DNA from: Gimesia maris
Lineage (GTDB): Bacteria; Planctomycetota; Planctomycetia; Planctomycetales; Planctomycetaceae
Direction of reading: 5' to 3'
NCBI RefSeq assembly: GCF_008298035.1
Contig: NZ_CP042910.1
Span: 6,696,001-6,760,000 of the forward strand
DNA: 64,000 nucleotides
In this document: positions 1 to 8,689 of the stretch, one piece after another
Layout: each line of letters starts with the position of its first letter
Position numbering within the stretch: position 1 is the stretch's first letter
Notes under the pieces: generated by a model
Databases searched by the model: none
Seen by the model: the letters and a program-made list of their open reading frames with translations, nothing else
What the model was told of the DNA's origin: nothing
Made by a program: the position numbers and the translations under genes

Positions 1-1
1 G

Positions 2-265
2 ATTCGACCGGATGAACTGGATATGGGCATCGATGTCGGAGCGGACTTTGCCACGATTGATGCAGAAGGCAATCCGTCCGAATTTCTGTTCGCCATCGGC
101 CCATTGATGAAAGGAACTCTCTGGGAAACAACGGCGGTCCCCGAATTGCGCGGGCAGGCAATGCGCGTTGCCCAACTGCTGCTGGATGATGCGGCTCTCG
201 TCTCACCCGGACACGATTACCGCATCTCGGTCGAAGAAGAACATGTGATTGAATACTATATTTAA
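2..265 (+). CDS. FAD/NAD(P)-binding protein, C-terminal fragment
   Basis: The reading frame is open from base 2, so this is the 3' end of a gene that begins outside the window. About 87 residues are visible. The stretch FAIGPLMKGTLWETTAVPE, then RGQAMRVAQLLL, is typical of the C-terminus of the uncharacterised FAD-NAD(P)-binding family (NAD_binding_9 type, YdhS-like), in which a final strand and helix close the nucleotide-binding fold. The GxG Rossmann motif would lie upstream, outside the window. Substrate and partner are unknown. Family assignment from this short tail is probable, not certain. Confidence 0.6.
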   Translation: MRPDELDMGIDVGADFATIDAEGNPSEFLFAIGPLMKGTLWETTAVPELRGQAMRVAQLLLDDAALVSPGHDYRISVEEEHVIEYYI

Positions 266-483
266 TCTGCGGATGGATCTTTCAGCGAAATTGACGGGAA
301 CGCCTTAACCCGTTTCAATACGCGAAGATACAATCCCAGTGAGAATTCCATCAACAGGTGGATTGGACATGTATCCGTAATATTGTCGCATTTTCGGTCC
401 GTTTAGCGAATCTCTGTCTGAACGCTGCGAACTTCTCCGAAGTTCCTTTGAGAAACCAGACTGATCGAAAAGGGGAAACGTGC

Positions 484-861
484 ATGCGAGGCATCATCCT
501 GGCTGCGATACTAGCGACAATGGGGGGACCTTTCCTGCAGGCGGGTGAAACCCGGACCTGGGAAGGAAAATGGAATAACCGCAAGTACAATACCACCGGT
601 CCATTGAAGTGTGTCGCGACATCAGATGACAGTGGAAAATGGAAAGCGACCTTCACCGGATTATTTAAAGGTGATCCATTTAAGTATGAAGCGACGTTTC
701 AATCAAAGCCCATGGGCAAACAGCTCAATCTGTCGGGAGACGCTCTCATTCGCGGTCATCAGTATCAGTGGATCGGTTCCATGAAAGGCAACATGCTCAA
801 TGGAAAATACAAATCGAACATCGGCTATTTTGGCGAGTTCGTCTTGAAAGAAAAAAAATAG
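484..861 (+). CDS. small exported protein, unknown function
   Basis: The product is 125 residues. The reading frame stays open back to 358, but ATG 484 is preferred because an AGGGGAAA ribosome site sits just before it and it gives a clean signal peptide (MRGIILAAILATMGGPFLQA, cut near residue 20). The mature part is rich in Trp, Lys and Gly with alternating strand-like segments, suggesting a small beta-sandwich or lipocalin-like fold in the periplasm. No motif names a function. Its neighbours, a reductase-like tail and an SRPBCC protein, do not help. Confidence 0.6.
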   Translation: MRGIILAAILATMGGPFLQAGETRTWEGKWNNRKYNTTGPLKCVATSDDSGKWKATFTGLFKGDPFKYEATFQSKPMGKQLNLSGDALIRGHQYQWIGSMKGNMLNGKYKSNIGYFGEFVLKEKK

Positions 862-893
862 CAGTTCGAATCTGACTGACCGGGCGATCAGCA

Positions 894-1343
894 TTACTCA
901 CTCTCTGCGGCGATGTGTTCTTTAATCCGCTGTAGATTGGTCAGTCCGGTCGGCTTGCCTACTTTCATGATGAACTTGACCAGTAACCAGCCCCAGAAAG
1001 GAATCTGTCGTTCGAACTTAATCCGTTCAATGACTCGCGTATATCTTCCCAAAGGTTCAATTTCATACACGACAGTCATATGCTCCGTGCGATTCTGTTC
1101 GGGATTGGTCTGCACCACGATGTTACAGGTGACTTTGAATGGGTCATCATCTTCGGGAACCATGCCGGCGAAATCGATTGTTTTCCCTTTGAAAACCAGC
1201 TCACCAATGCATTTATCACCTTCGACCGAAATCGATCGAATCTTATCATTAATTTTCGGCCAGTTTTCCAGATCGCTCAACCAGTTGTGAATCTGATCAG
1301 GAGGCGCTTCCAGTTTTGTTTTTTCGGTCAGTTCCAGTTGCAT
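894..1343 (-). CDS. SRPBCC family protein (polyketide cyclase/START-like)
   Basis: The product is 149 residues, the usual size of one SRPBCC domain. It opens with a first strand (LELTEKTKLEAPPDQIHNWL), then helix and Trp (DLENWPKIND) typical of START/polyketide-cyclase folds, followed by strands and a long C-terminal helix. These proteins bind hydrophobic ligands in a central cavity; the ligand cannot be told from sequence. There is no signal peptide, so it is probably cytoplasmic. It is convergent with the small exported protein to its left. ATG 1343 gives the full domain. Confidence 0.7.
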   Translation of the reverse strand: MQLELTEKTKLEAPPDQIHNWLSDLENWPKINDKIRSISVEGDKCIGELVFKGKTIDFAGMVPEDDDPFKVTCNIVVQTNPEQNRTEHMTVVYEIEPLGRYTRVIERIKFERQIPFWGWLLVKFIMKVGKPTGLTNLQRIKEHIAAESE

Positions 1344-1449
1344 CGCATCAACTTCTTAGAGATATGTCGGAAAACAGTCTCTGCAAAGTATGCAGGCTTT
1401 CGAATTCTGCTGCAAGAGCGATTTGACCGGACACAAAGCAACAGTCGCC

Positions 1450-1863
1450 TCAAGGCAGTACATTCAGGTTAAGCTGGTTCTCTCCCTCTGCTGTGATTTC
1501 GGCAGTCAATGTCGTCGTTCCTCGCTGAGTATATTTGACCGGAATCTGGGACGACTTCTGGGGGACTGCGGTGCCATCCGGACTTCCGTGTGAAACCTGG
1601 ATCACCACTTTATGCTTGCCCACAACGGCACCATCTCCCGATTCGTAAGTGGAAAGATGAAATGCCCCGTCAGCGCCAATCATACCGACAGCATGTTTGC
1701 CTCCCGAGTCAGGAAAAAACATAATGTTTCCGGCAGTTAGAGGCTGCCCGTCTAACGCAACGGTTCCCGAGACCCTGGCTGTGGGTAATCTGTCATCTGG
1801 TTGACCACAGCCTGAACAGAGAAAAGCGACCAGAGAAAGCAGCAGACCAGATCGAATATTCAT
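1450..1863 (-). CDS. small lipoprotein with transthyretin/carboxypeptidase-regulatory-like fold
   Basis: The product is 137 residues. ATG 1863 is chosen over the longer frame to 1899 because it starts the signal peptide directly. The lipobox is LCSGC, giving a lipidated Cys near residue 19. The mature part reads VSGTVALDGQPLTAGNIMFFP, then strands ending QLNLNVLP, a single beta-sandwich of the carboxypeptidase regulatory-like type common in planctomycetes. It lies 41 bases after a DUF1559 gene on the same strand and is homologous to the lipoprotein at 2920-3330. The role is unknown; it probably sits in the envelope beside the DUF1559 protein. Confidence 0.75.
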   Translation of the reverse strand: MNIRSGLLLSLVAFLCSGCGQPDDRLPTARVSGTVALDGQPLTAGNIMFFPDSGGKHAVGMIGADGAFHLSTYESGDGAVVGKHKVVIQVSHGSPDGTAVPQKSSQIPVKYTQRGTTTLTAEITAEGENQLNLNVLP

Positions 1864-1904
1864 GTTGTATTCTTTCTTAAAACAAAACGAAATACTCATT
1901 TCTG

Positions 1905-2843
1905 TTACTTGTTGAATCCGCCTGTTGGCAAGCCATCACTGGCATGTCCCAGTTGCTGGTACAGGGACAGGTCCATGTTCTCACTCAGAAAATGAACGCT
2001 GCCGTCTGCCAAAAGAAAATGAGCACCACCTGTGTGAAAACTTTGCGAAGCGGTCGTCTGTGGCCAGCCGATCGTCGGATATTGACAGGGACTCGGCCCA
2101 CATAGTAATGACGAACTGTTAATCGCTGCGGAAGTATGCACCGGGCTGTCACTGGGTACCCAGGCACTGAAGGGATTGTAGCTGGGAGACATTTCACCAA
2201 TCGCCAGCACATTCGATGCCCCATCAGTCAGATCACGAAACCGCATTACAAACGTCTGACGACGACGAAACATTCCCCCCGGACCACTATCCGGATGCAG
2301 TCCGCATACTTCTCCATAAGTTGCAACTGCAGCGGTAGTATCATAAGTACTGCCAGCAATATCGCAGACATTAGTAGAAGTCAGAGCGCCACTGGCACCG
2401 GTTGCGTTTCCAGGAAAACACCAGTTGACGTGCAAATCTCTTTTCACCGCAGGCGTCGGGTCACTGGGACAGAGATAAACGGGGATAATATTCTGACACA
2501 GCGCCAGATGAGCGGGATCAGTAATCCTTAAACTCGAATTGAACTGATTGAACAGGGGTCCCTGATCAATATAAGGCAGCACTTTCATCCGCCAGCTGAA
2601 CCCGTTGGGCAGATTGGGATCAGCGCCATTGGAATTCGGCGGGAAGACATTAAAAGCATCGTGGTAATTATGCAGCGCCAGCCCGATCTGCTTCAGATTG
2701 TTCTTACACGTGGAGCGGCGGGCCGCTTCTCGCGCCTGTTGGACCGCTGGTAAAAGCAACGCAATGAGAATCGCGATGATCGCGATCACTACCAGCAATT
2801 CGATTAACGTAAAAGCACGACGAGGTGTAGTAGCTGAATTCAT
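1905..2843 (-). CDS. DUF1559 prepilin-like protein (copy 1)
   Basis: The product is 312 residues. The N-terminus is a type IV prepilin leader: [19 protein letters not shown], with Ala before the cleavage site and Glu at position 5 of the mature protein, followed by the DUF1559 signature [20 protein letters not shown]. The C-terminus carries the H-x9-DG motif ([16 protein letters not shown]) that typifies the family. Such proteins are hugely expanded in planctomycetes and are thought to be exported by the pilin/T2SS machinery and displayed on the surface; their function is not established. AAGGGGAC precedes ATG 2843. It is paired with the lipoprotein gene downstream. Confidence 0.93.
   Translation of the reverse strand: MNSATTPRRAFTLIELLVVIAIIAILIALLLPAVQQAREAARRSTCKNNLKQIGLALHNYHDAFNVFPPNSNGADPNLPNGFSWRMKVLPYIDQGPLFNQFNSSLRITDPAHLALCQNIIPVYLCPSDPTPAVKRDLHVNWCFPGNATGASGALTSTNVCDIAGSTYDTTAAVATYGEVCGLHPDSGPGGMFRRRQTFVMRFRDLTDGASNVLAIGEMSPSYNPFSAWVPSDSPVHTSAAINSSSLLCGPSPCQYPTIGWPQTTASQSFHTGGAHFLLADGSVHFLSENMDLSLYQQLGHASDGLPTGGFNK
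2680..2823 (-). repeat. near-identical 144-bp segment, copy 1 of 2
   Basis: This 144-base stretch encodes the pilin-like N-terminus of the first DUF1559 protein. It differs from 4190-4333 at only about five positions, counted by eye. The rest of the two genes is far more diverged, so this block stands out as recently converted or strongly constrained. Confidence 0.85.
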
Positions 2844-2919
2844 AGCGTGTCCCCTTTTGTATTAATCCATTGAAATTAGAATAATAAATGGTCCCGCAGC
2901 AATCGCTTCTCAATAATTT

Positions 2920-3330
2920 TTATTGTGACTCAAGCTTGAAATCGAAGTGGTTCTTTCCTTCTTCATTCACATCTGCAGTGAGTGTTGTCTTTCGATTGAA
3001 TTGTTCCGGTACATATTGCGTGCGCGCAGGAATGGTTTTTCCTGGTTCGGCTGGATCGGGTTCCCGCTTCGACTCATCGAACCGATAAGCAGTGATTTCC
3101 ACATTCTTTTTGCCTGATGTACATTCACATGAATATTGTCCGTTCTCTATAGTTGCTGCGTGCCGCTGTGCATTACCAGTTGCAGGAATGAAGACAATCT
3201 GCCCTGTCTCGACTGGCGTTCCCGAGAAAGACACTACACCCGAAACCGTAAAAGTTTCAGGCCCTGCTTCACCACTATGGCAGCCCGTCAACGGCAGCAG
3301 GAGCAGAATAAACAGTTTCTCAACGCGCAT
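2920..3330 (-). CDS. small lipoprotein with transthyretin/carboxypeptidase-regulatory-like fold
   Basis: The product is 136 residues. The frame also has a TTG at 3339, but ATG 3330 is preceded by AGGAATTG and is preferred. A lipobox LTGC follows a short hydrophobic stretch. The mature domain (VSGVVSFSGTPVETGQIVFIP, ending NHFDFKLES) is a single beta-sandwich similar in layout to the product of 1450-1863, including the shared TTLTA-D/E-x(3-4)-EG-x-N block near the end. It lies between two DUF1559 genes and forms the second half of a duplicated module. The function is not known. Confidence 0.75.
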   Translation of the reverse strand: MRVEKLFILLLLPLTGCHSGEAGPETFTVSGVVSFSGTPVETGQIVFIPATGNAQRHAATIENGQYSCECTSGKKNVEITAYRFDESKREPDPAEPGKTIPARTQYVPEQFNRKTTLTADVNEEGKNHFDFKLESQ

Positions 3331-3429
3331 TGTTTTCAATTCCTGAACGAACCTGAAGATGTGATAATCGTATGCTGGTAGACAACAATTAGACGTGTTG
3401 CTGTGTGTTGTTTCTGTCTAGAGCAGCGT

Positions 3430-4353
3430 TTAGAACTCGCCTAAGACTTCACCGGAAGCACGGGTCCCCAGAGCATGAAATGTCCCTCGATCAACATTGG
3501 AAGAAATGAATCGAACAGCACCATCGGCCAGCAGACAATGTGCCCCTCCAATATGGTTACTGCGGGCATAATTCTGAATTTCTGTGGTAGAGCCAACGGC
3601 TGTACAAGGCGCTAAAGGCCAGGTAGTGCTTTTACAGGTATTATGCTCATCTGGAATGGATGTATTCGGTGGCTCCAGCGTAGTAAACAGACCACCTCCC
3701 CAGCGACCACCTCCCCAGTAATGACCGGCTGAACCCCAGTCTGCACCACTAGTCCCGCGAATGATTGATTCACTATGCATAATCGTATTGGAAGAACCGT
3801 CTACAATATCCCGGATCCGTGTTCGAGACTGCAGATACAGAATACCATCCATCTTTACATTGTTAGAATTGGTATCGTTCATCTTAATCGAAGTACTGCC
3901 CGCACAACCCGTGTAGTTGCCTTCAAATAAATCAGCGTAGTTAAATCCAGGTGAAGAAGGATCGGAGGGGCACATGTAAACGGGTATAACAACCGCACTG
4001 ATTGCCTTCGGAACATTCCAGATATTTTTGGTCGTATCAGCCGTATATTTGTTATATAGCGGCGCCTGATCAATAAAAGGCAACAGCTGTTGTGCCCAGC
4101 ATTCCCGTTCGTGCAATGCATTATTGTCGCCAGCATGTCTAACCCCATAAGGATAAGTACTGTGAGTTCCATGGTAATTGTGCATACCCAGCCCGATCTG
4201 CTTCAGATTGTTCTTACACGTGGAACGTCGGGCCGCTTCTCGCGCCTGTTGGACCGCTGGTAAAAGCAACGCAATGAGAATCGCAATGATGGCAATCACT
4301 ACCAGCAATTCGATTAACGTAAAAGCACGACGACATCTTTTCGAGTTCAGCAT
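3430..4353 (-). CDS. DUF1559 prepilin-like protein (copy 2)
   Basis: The product is 307 residues. The frame is open to 4491, but ATG 4353 has a GAGG ribosome site and places the prepilin leader correctly ([20 protein letters not shown]). It has the DUF1559 core and the H-x9-DG motif near the end ([16 protein letters not shown]). Like the copy at 1905-2843 it is presumably matured by a prepilin peptidase and exported to the cell surface. It is the first gene of a four-gene minus-strand run, DUF1559, lipoprotein, DUF1559, lipoprotein. The first 45 or so codons are nearly identical in DNA to those of the other copy. Confidence 0.93.
   Translation of the reverse strand: MLNSKRCRRAFTLIELLVVIAIIAILIALLLPAVQQAREAARRSTCKNNLKQIGLGMHNYHGTHSTYPYGVRHAGDNNALHERECWAQQLLPFIDQAPLYNKYTADTTKNIWNVPKAISAVVIPVYMCPSDPSSPGFNYADLFEGNYTGCAGSTSIKMNDTNSNNVKMDGILYLQSRTRIRDIVDGSSNTIMHSESIIRGTSGADWGSAGHYWGGGRWGGGLFTTLEPPNTSIPDEHNTCKSTTWPLAPCTAVGSTTEIQNYARSNHIGGAHCLLADGAVRFISSNVDRGTFHALGTRASGEVLGEF
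4190..4333 (-). repeat. near-identical 144-bp segment, copy 2 of 2
   Basis: This is the partner of 2680-2823, in the same orientation and encoding the same pilin-like N-terminal segment. About five mismatches were counted by eye. Confidence 0.85.
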
Positions 4354-4440
4354 GATGGGCCTCAAATAAGAGCGGAATTGAAAAAAAGCAAAACCAAACC
4401 GAAGGATTTGGCTGGGATTATTGATTAGAAAACATGCGTC

Positions 4441-4505
4441 ATATTGACACCAAAATATATTATATTGCCGGCAATAGCAAATTAAATACACATTGGTGTC
4501 AATAT
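4441..4505. repeat. 13-bp perfect inverted repeat around a 14-bp palindrome
   Basis: ATATTGACACCAA at 4441-4453 is the exact reverse complement of TTGGTGTCAATAT at 4493-4505. Between them lies the perfect palindrome TATTGCCGGCAATA (4463-4476). The block is AT-rich and sits in the 369-base gap (4354-4722) between divergent genes, where operators are expected. The rest of that gap shows nothing else I can name. Confidence 0.6.
4474..4502 (-). promoter_or_regulatory. candidate promoter for the DUF1559/lipoprotein run
   Basis: Read on the minus strand there is a perfect TTGACA (4497-4502), a 17-base spacer, and a weak TGCTAT (4474-4479) at the -10 position, about 120 bases before ATG 4353. The -35 box lies inside one arm of the inverted repeat 4441-4505, so a protein bound there could control it. 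The -10 match is poor, so this is tentative. Confidence 0.35.
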
Positions 4506-4722
4506 ATTTTCACACATTTTTTACATGCCTGGTGAAAAACCAAACCTTCTTCATTCCGGTAATTCAACTCCGTTCCGCTCGTAATCACCTACATTTGAAT
4601 GAGTTATGGGAGTATCACAACCACTCACATCAACAGTCATTATTGTGTTTCAGATCCGGCAGCTTTATAATTACAGACCACAAGATCGACTTTCCAGATG
4701 AACCAGAGCAGGAGTAGCAACA

Positions 4723-6162
4723 ATGGCAGGGATACGAAATAGACGTCAATTTTTGGCTGGTATTGTAAGCGTCAGTTGGTCTCTGCTGTTGATCGGCAGT
4801 ATACAGGCAGCTGATTCTCCTCAGGGGAAAGTCCTCAAAGCGGGTGCCGCCACGAGTAATATCACCCCGCCGCTTGGCGAGGCGATTATAGGCGGGTTCG
4901 CCCCCTTCCCCTCAGAAAATGTGCACGACGAACTGCATGCCCGTTGCCTTGTTCTCGATAATGGTGAAACAAAAATCGCGTTTGTCATCTGCGATAACCT
5001 GGGCATCACCGACGATATCTACCAGGCAGCGCGTGACTTTATCAAAGCGGAAACAGACCTGCCTCCCGTAAATATTCTGATGGCGGCGACTCACACACAT
5101 TCGGCGACTCGGGCCAGCAGTCCGAAATACCGTGACTTCCTTTCCCGCCGGATTGCTGATTGTGTCCGACGTGCCCTGGAAAAAACAGAACCAGCCCGGA
5201 TCGGCTGGGGAGGCGTGGATGAACCCTCCGAAGTGTTTAACCGTCGCTGGTTCACCACCAACCCTGACTTCTGCAAGAACCCGTTTGGTGGCGTCGATCA
5301 GGTTCGCATGAATCCTCCCCGCGGAAACGCAGCTCTCATCAAACCGGCTGGCCCTATTGATCCCGAAATTTCCTTTATCAGCGTGCAATCGCTGGATGGT
5401 CGTCCGCTGGCGCTGTTGGCCAATTACTCACTGCATTATGTCGGCGGTGTGAAAAAGGGAGAAATCTCATCTGACTACTTCGGCATCTTTTCAGAAAAAA
5501 TTGGCTCCCTCATTGGTGCCAGCCCGGAAGAAGGTTCTTTCGTGGGCATGCTTTCGAACGGAACCAGCGGCGACATTAATAACATCAATTTCAGTCAGCC
5601 AGGCAAACGGATGCAGGCATACGAAAAAATGACTCAGGTTGCAGATCTCGTCGCAAAACGCGTCGCGGAAGCATATAAAAACGTGGATTACCAGACCTGG
5701 GTCCCCCTGGGATCCGCAAATGCAGAGCTGACGTTGAAAGTCCGTAAGCCGGATGACGCCATGCAGGCCTACTTCAAAAAAGTACTTGCACAACCGGAGG
5801 ATGCACCACAACACCATCGCTACGAACGGAATTACGCTGGACGCGTACAAAGGCTGCTCGAAGGCCCGGATGAAGTTACTGTGAAACTGCAGGCTCTCAG
5901 AATCGGTGATCTGACAGTCGCTGCGATTCCCTTTGAAACCTTCTGTGAAATTGGTCTGGAAATCAAGGACAAATCGCCTTTTAAAGATGCGTTCACAATT
6001 GAACTTGCTAACGGCTATTTCGGTTATCTACCCACACCAGCCCAGCATAAGCTGGGGGGATACGAAACCTGGATGGGAACCAATCGCGTTCAGTTGGATG
6101 CCTCTGACAAAATTCTGGCAGTTCTTTTTAATCTCATGGCAGATCTCAATTCAGGAAAATAG
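4723..6162 (+). CDS. neutral/alkaline ceramidase-like exported hydrolase
   Basis: The product is 479 residues. The N-terminus has a Tat-like signal (RNRRQFLAG, then a hydrophobic stretch ending IQAA). The mature start KAGAATSNITPPLG, then LHARCLVLDNG, and ATHTHSATRASS (about residues 123-134) match the N-terminal domain of neutral/alkaline non-lysosomal ceramidases, where the His pair helps bind zinc. The family hydrolyses the amide bond of ceramide, but bacterial members of this short type lack the C-terminal Ig-like domain and their substrates are mostly unproven. It probably acts in the periplasm. It is divergent from the DUF1559 run. Confidence 0.8.
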   Translation: MAGIRNRRQFLAGIVSVSWSLLLIGSIQAADSPQGKVLKAGAATSNITPPLGEAIIGGFAPFPSENVHDELHARCLVLDNGETKIAFVICDNLGITDDIYQAARDFIKAETDLPPVNILMAATHTHSATRASSPKYRDFLSRRIADCVRRALEKTEPARIGWGGVDEPSEVFNRRWFTTNPDFCKNPFGGVDQVRMNPPRGNAALIKPAGPIDPEISFISVQSLDGRPLALLANYSLHYVGGVKKGEISSDYFGIFSEKIGSLIGASPEEGSFVGMLSNGTSGDINNINFSQPGKRMQAYEKMTQVADLVAKRVAEAYKNVDYQTWVPLGSANAELTLKVRKPDDAMQAYFKKVLAQPEDAPQHHRYERNYAGRVQRLLEGPDEVTVKLQALRIGDLTVAAIPFETFCEIGLEIKDKSPFKDAFTIELANGYFGYLPTPAQHKLGGYETWMGTNRVQLDASDKILAVLFNLMADLNSGK

Positions 6163-6238
6163 ACACACCTGATTAATTTATGGTTTACCGAACAGGCCCT
6201 TACTCAAGACCCGTTGAAATGGTCTCCAAATTGACCTG

Positions 6239-6266
6239 TTACATTACAAAGCCGATTCGCTACAAT
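6239..6266 (+). promoter_or_regulatory. candidate sigma-70-type promoter
   Basis: TTACAT (6239-6244), a 16-base spacer and TACAAT (6261-6266; five of six consensus bases) lie 40 bases before ATG 6306. The position and fit suggest separate transcription of the small gene at 6306 from the ceramidase-like gene before it. Seen by eye only. Confidence 0.45.
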
Positions 6267-6305
6267 GCGGAAACAGTCAGGCACATTTTGTAACGGGAAT
6301 CAGTT

Positions 6306-6809
6306 ATGGGTAAACGCCCCAAAAAGATGATGTATGCGGGAGGAGGTATTTTAGCACTGGGTATTATCCTGGGGCAGTATTTCGGTCTGACTCCCGGCAT
6401 CAATTCCGGATCGGGAGAGGCTGAGAAGACGGCAGAGCCGGTAGAAGAAGAATCACGGCCGATTATGGCGTCCAGTGAATCTGAAATCATTCCGGTTCTG
6501 ATTCAGCCCGAACCGAAACAGGATAAGGCGCTCGCCGAACTACCACTGAAAGTTCTGGATATCCTGATTGATGATCGCAGTTACCTGGTAAAAGCCGCTT
6601 CCCAGCCCAAAGATAAATATCGACCTGCAGAAATAAGCGAGATTATCACTCTCGCGAAACAGGCATCAGGCGATGAAGATGGCATTCACGTGCGAGTATA
6701 TCGAACGGGCTCTGCACGTGTTGTCCCTGAGGACAAATTAAAAGAGGAACTCGGCAAATCCGGTCTGCAGACACAAATGATCGACTGGAAAATTCATCTT
6801 ATTGATTGA
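6306..6809 (+). CDS. membrane-anchored protein of unknown function
   Basis: The product is 167 residues. A basic start (MGKRPKKMMYAGG) leads into one membrane helix (about residues 9-28), then an acidic Glu/Pro linker to about residue 75, then a small alpha/beta domain (LKVLDILIDDRSYLV to QTMIDWKIHLID). The fold order of that domain is loosely like the periplasmic part of ExbD/TolR proteins, but no family residue proves it. The gene ends 16 bases inside the convergent peptidase gene. I do not recognise the family. Confidence 0.7.
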   Translation: MGKRPKKMMYAGGGILALGIILGQYFGLTPGINSGSGEAEKTAEPVEEESRPIMASSESEIIPVLIQPEPKQDKALAELPLKVLDILIDDRSYLVKAASQPKDKYRPAEISEIITLAKQASGDEDGIHVRVYRTGSARVVPEDKLKEELGKSGLQTQMIDWKIHLID

Positions 6810-8392
6810 ACTTCGATACTCTGCAGTCGGCCTTCCCGCTCTACCAGCAGGCTGAAGGGAAGTTTCTGTGTACTGGCCAGTTTGCGAAACTCATCACTGT
6901 TCCTGACTTGTTTGCCGGCAATCTCATAAATCCGGTCATTGATTTTAAGTTTCGCCAGAGCAGCGGGTGAAGACTCGATAATATCGGAAACCACGATAAC
7001 ACTTGGATCGGCTTCGTCTGTCTGCCACTGAATTCCCAGTTTGACCGGTTTTCCTGAAAGTGTGACCGATAGCTCCAACAGTTCATCCTGTTCTTTGCGA
7101 CGGACCTGTAAGACAATTTGGTTGTCTGAATTTTGGATCAAGGCACCAAAACCCTGCTCCGCGATGGGAGACTTGCCATCGATTTCGACAATCTCATCGC
7201 CCACTTTCAGACCTGCTTTTTTAGCTGGTGTATTGGCCATTACCTGAGTCAGAACCAGTTTTCCCTGTGAATAAATATCAGCATTCCAGGCTACTCCCAG
7301 CCGCGGAGGATCACTGGTATCAATGCGTGCCTGCTGATCAATACCAGACAGGATATCCTGATTGGCATTTCGAAATTGCGGTTTTTCCGACTGCAATGCG
7401 AAATCGAGTGTGAGCTGTGTCAGCAGTTGGGCACTTTTACGGGCTCCCCGATAATCAATTTTATGGGAATCGTCTTCCGGTCGATGATAGTCTTCATGCT
7501 TGCCGGTGTGAAACATCAGGAAGGGAATCCCTTTCTGATAAAAAGGCCAGTGGTCACTGTCCGGTCGGATGGCAGAATCAAAATCAATTTTGAGATCGGT
7601 CTCTCGCTCATTAGATCGCACGGTACTGGACCGCAGCCCATAAGCGGACCGGGAGCCAAACAAAGTGAGAGGCTTTTCCTTTAGCCGCCCCACCATATCG
7701 AGATTAAGATAAATGGCGACCTTATCCAGAGGGACGGTGGGATGGTTCATCCAGTGGCGTGAACCCAGGAGCCCCATTTCTTCTGCATCCCAGAACACAA
7801 ACAGAATCGATCGACGGGGAAGTTCTTTGTGTAACGAGATCGCTTCAATGACTTCCAGTAATGCCGCAGTTCCACTGGCATTATCATCAGCACCGTTATG
7901 AATCTGTCCGACGCCGCCTCGACTGTTGGATGGTTTCCCATACCCCACATGATCGTAATGGGCGCCGATGACAACATATTCTTTCTTTAACTCGGGATCA
8001 TTTCCGGGAATCAGACCGATGATATTACGGAAACCACCATCAAATTCCTGAAAGTAACCTTCTTCAGCCATGCCTGGTTGAATCCCATGCTTCTGAAGAA
8101 AGGTCCGGATATATGTTCCTGCAGCCTGACCTCCCTGTGAACCGGCCTCACGACCTTCCAGTGAATCACTGGCCAGAAATTCAATGTGTGATTTCAGCTC
8201 GTCGACCGTGATTGAATTCGCTGCTGCTTTATAAACAGCCGCCGAATTTGTCTCAGCGTGCAGCCGTTCATCTGTATTAACGATGCTGATTACGAAACAG
8301 ACCAGCATTATTCGGATCAAAGGAAACAGTCTTTGATTACGCTGGCAGGGAACTGGATTCGCAACTGGGGGAATACTCAATGGGGATTTCAC
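6794..8392 (-). CDS. M28 family zinc aminopeptidase with two C-terminal PDZ domains
   Basis: The product is 532 residues from GTG 8392; ATG 8308 is an alternative start, and neither has a strong ribosome site. A hydrophobic signal lies near residues 25-40. The M28 catalytic set is complete: AHYDHVG (about 144-150), NGADDNASG (166-174), WDAEE with the general-base Glu (201-205), LDMVG (231-235), and a His in TGKHEDYH. These bind two zinc ions. Two PDZ-like regions follow (about 370-450 and 450-532). It is an exported aminopeptidase or related amidohydrolase; the PDZ domains probably select or tether protein substrates. It overlaps the convergent gene by 16 bases. Confidence 0.88.
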   Translation of the reverse strand: MKSPLSIPPVANPVPCQRNQRLFPLIRIMLVCFVISIVNTDERLHAETNSAAVYKAAANSITVDELKSHIEFLASDSLEGREAGSQGGQAAGTYIRTFLQKHGIQPGMAEEGYFQEFDGGFRNIIGLIPGNDPELKKEYVVIGAHYDHVGYGKPSNSRGGVGQIHNGADDNASGTAALLEVIEAISLHKELPRRSILFVFWDAEEMGLLGSRHWMNHPTVPLDKVAIYLNLDMVGRLKEKPLTLFGSRSAYGLRSSTVRSNERETDLKIDFDSAIRPDSDHWPFYQKGIPFLMFHTGKHEDYHRPEDDSHKIDYRGARKSAQLLTQLTLDFALQSEKPQFRNANQDILSGIDQQARIDTSDPPRLGVAWNADIYSQGKLVLTQVMANTPAKKAGLKVGDEIVEIDGKSPIAEQGFGALIQNSDNQIVLQVRRKEQDELLELSVTLSGKPVKLGIQWQTDEADPSVIVVSDIIESSPAALAKLKINDRIYEIAGKQVRNSDEFRKLASTQKLPFSLLVEREGRLQSIEVQSIR

Positions 8393-8689
8393 TCGGAGTT
8401 ATTTCTATGACAAAGGGCTCAAACAGACCGGAGAACAACCTATTTTTACTCCACTACGTATTCTCTACAAGCGAAGTGTACATTAGTCCGCGGTCAAATG
8501 CCATTCCAGTAGCGATAGAACGACTGGTATTGCATATATTTACGTATTTTCGATAAAACACAGACTGAATGTCCCTCAGCGTTAACCGGCAATTTTTGCT
8601 GCTAAGGAATGTTGAAGAAATGACTTAGAGTAAGCTACTTTAAGTTGAGATGCAATTCTGATTTTTTAATAACGACAGGCAAGGAAGCC

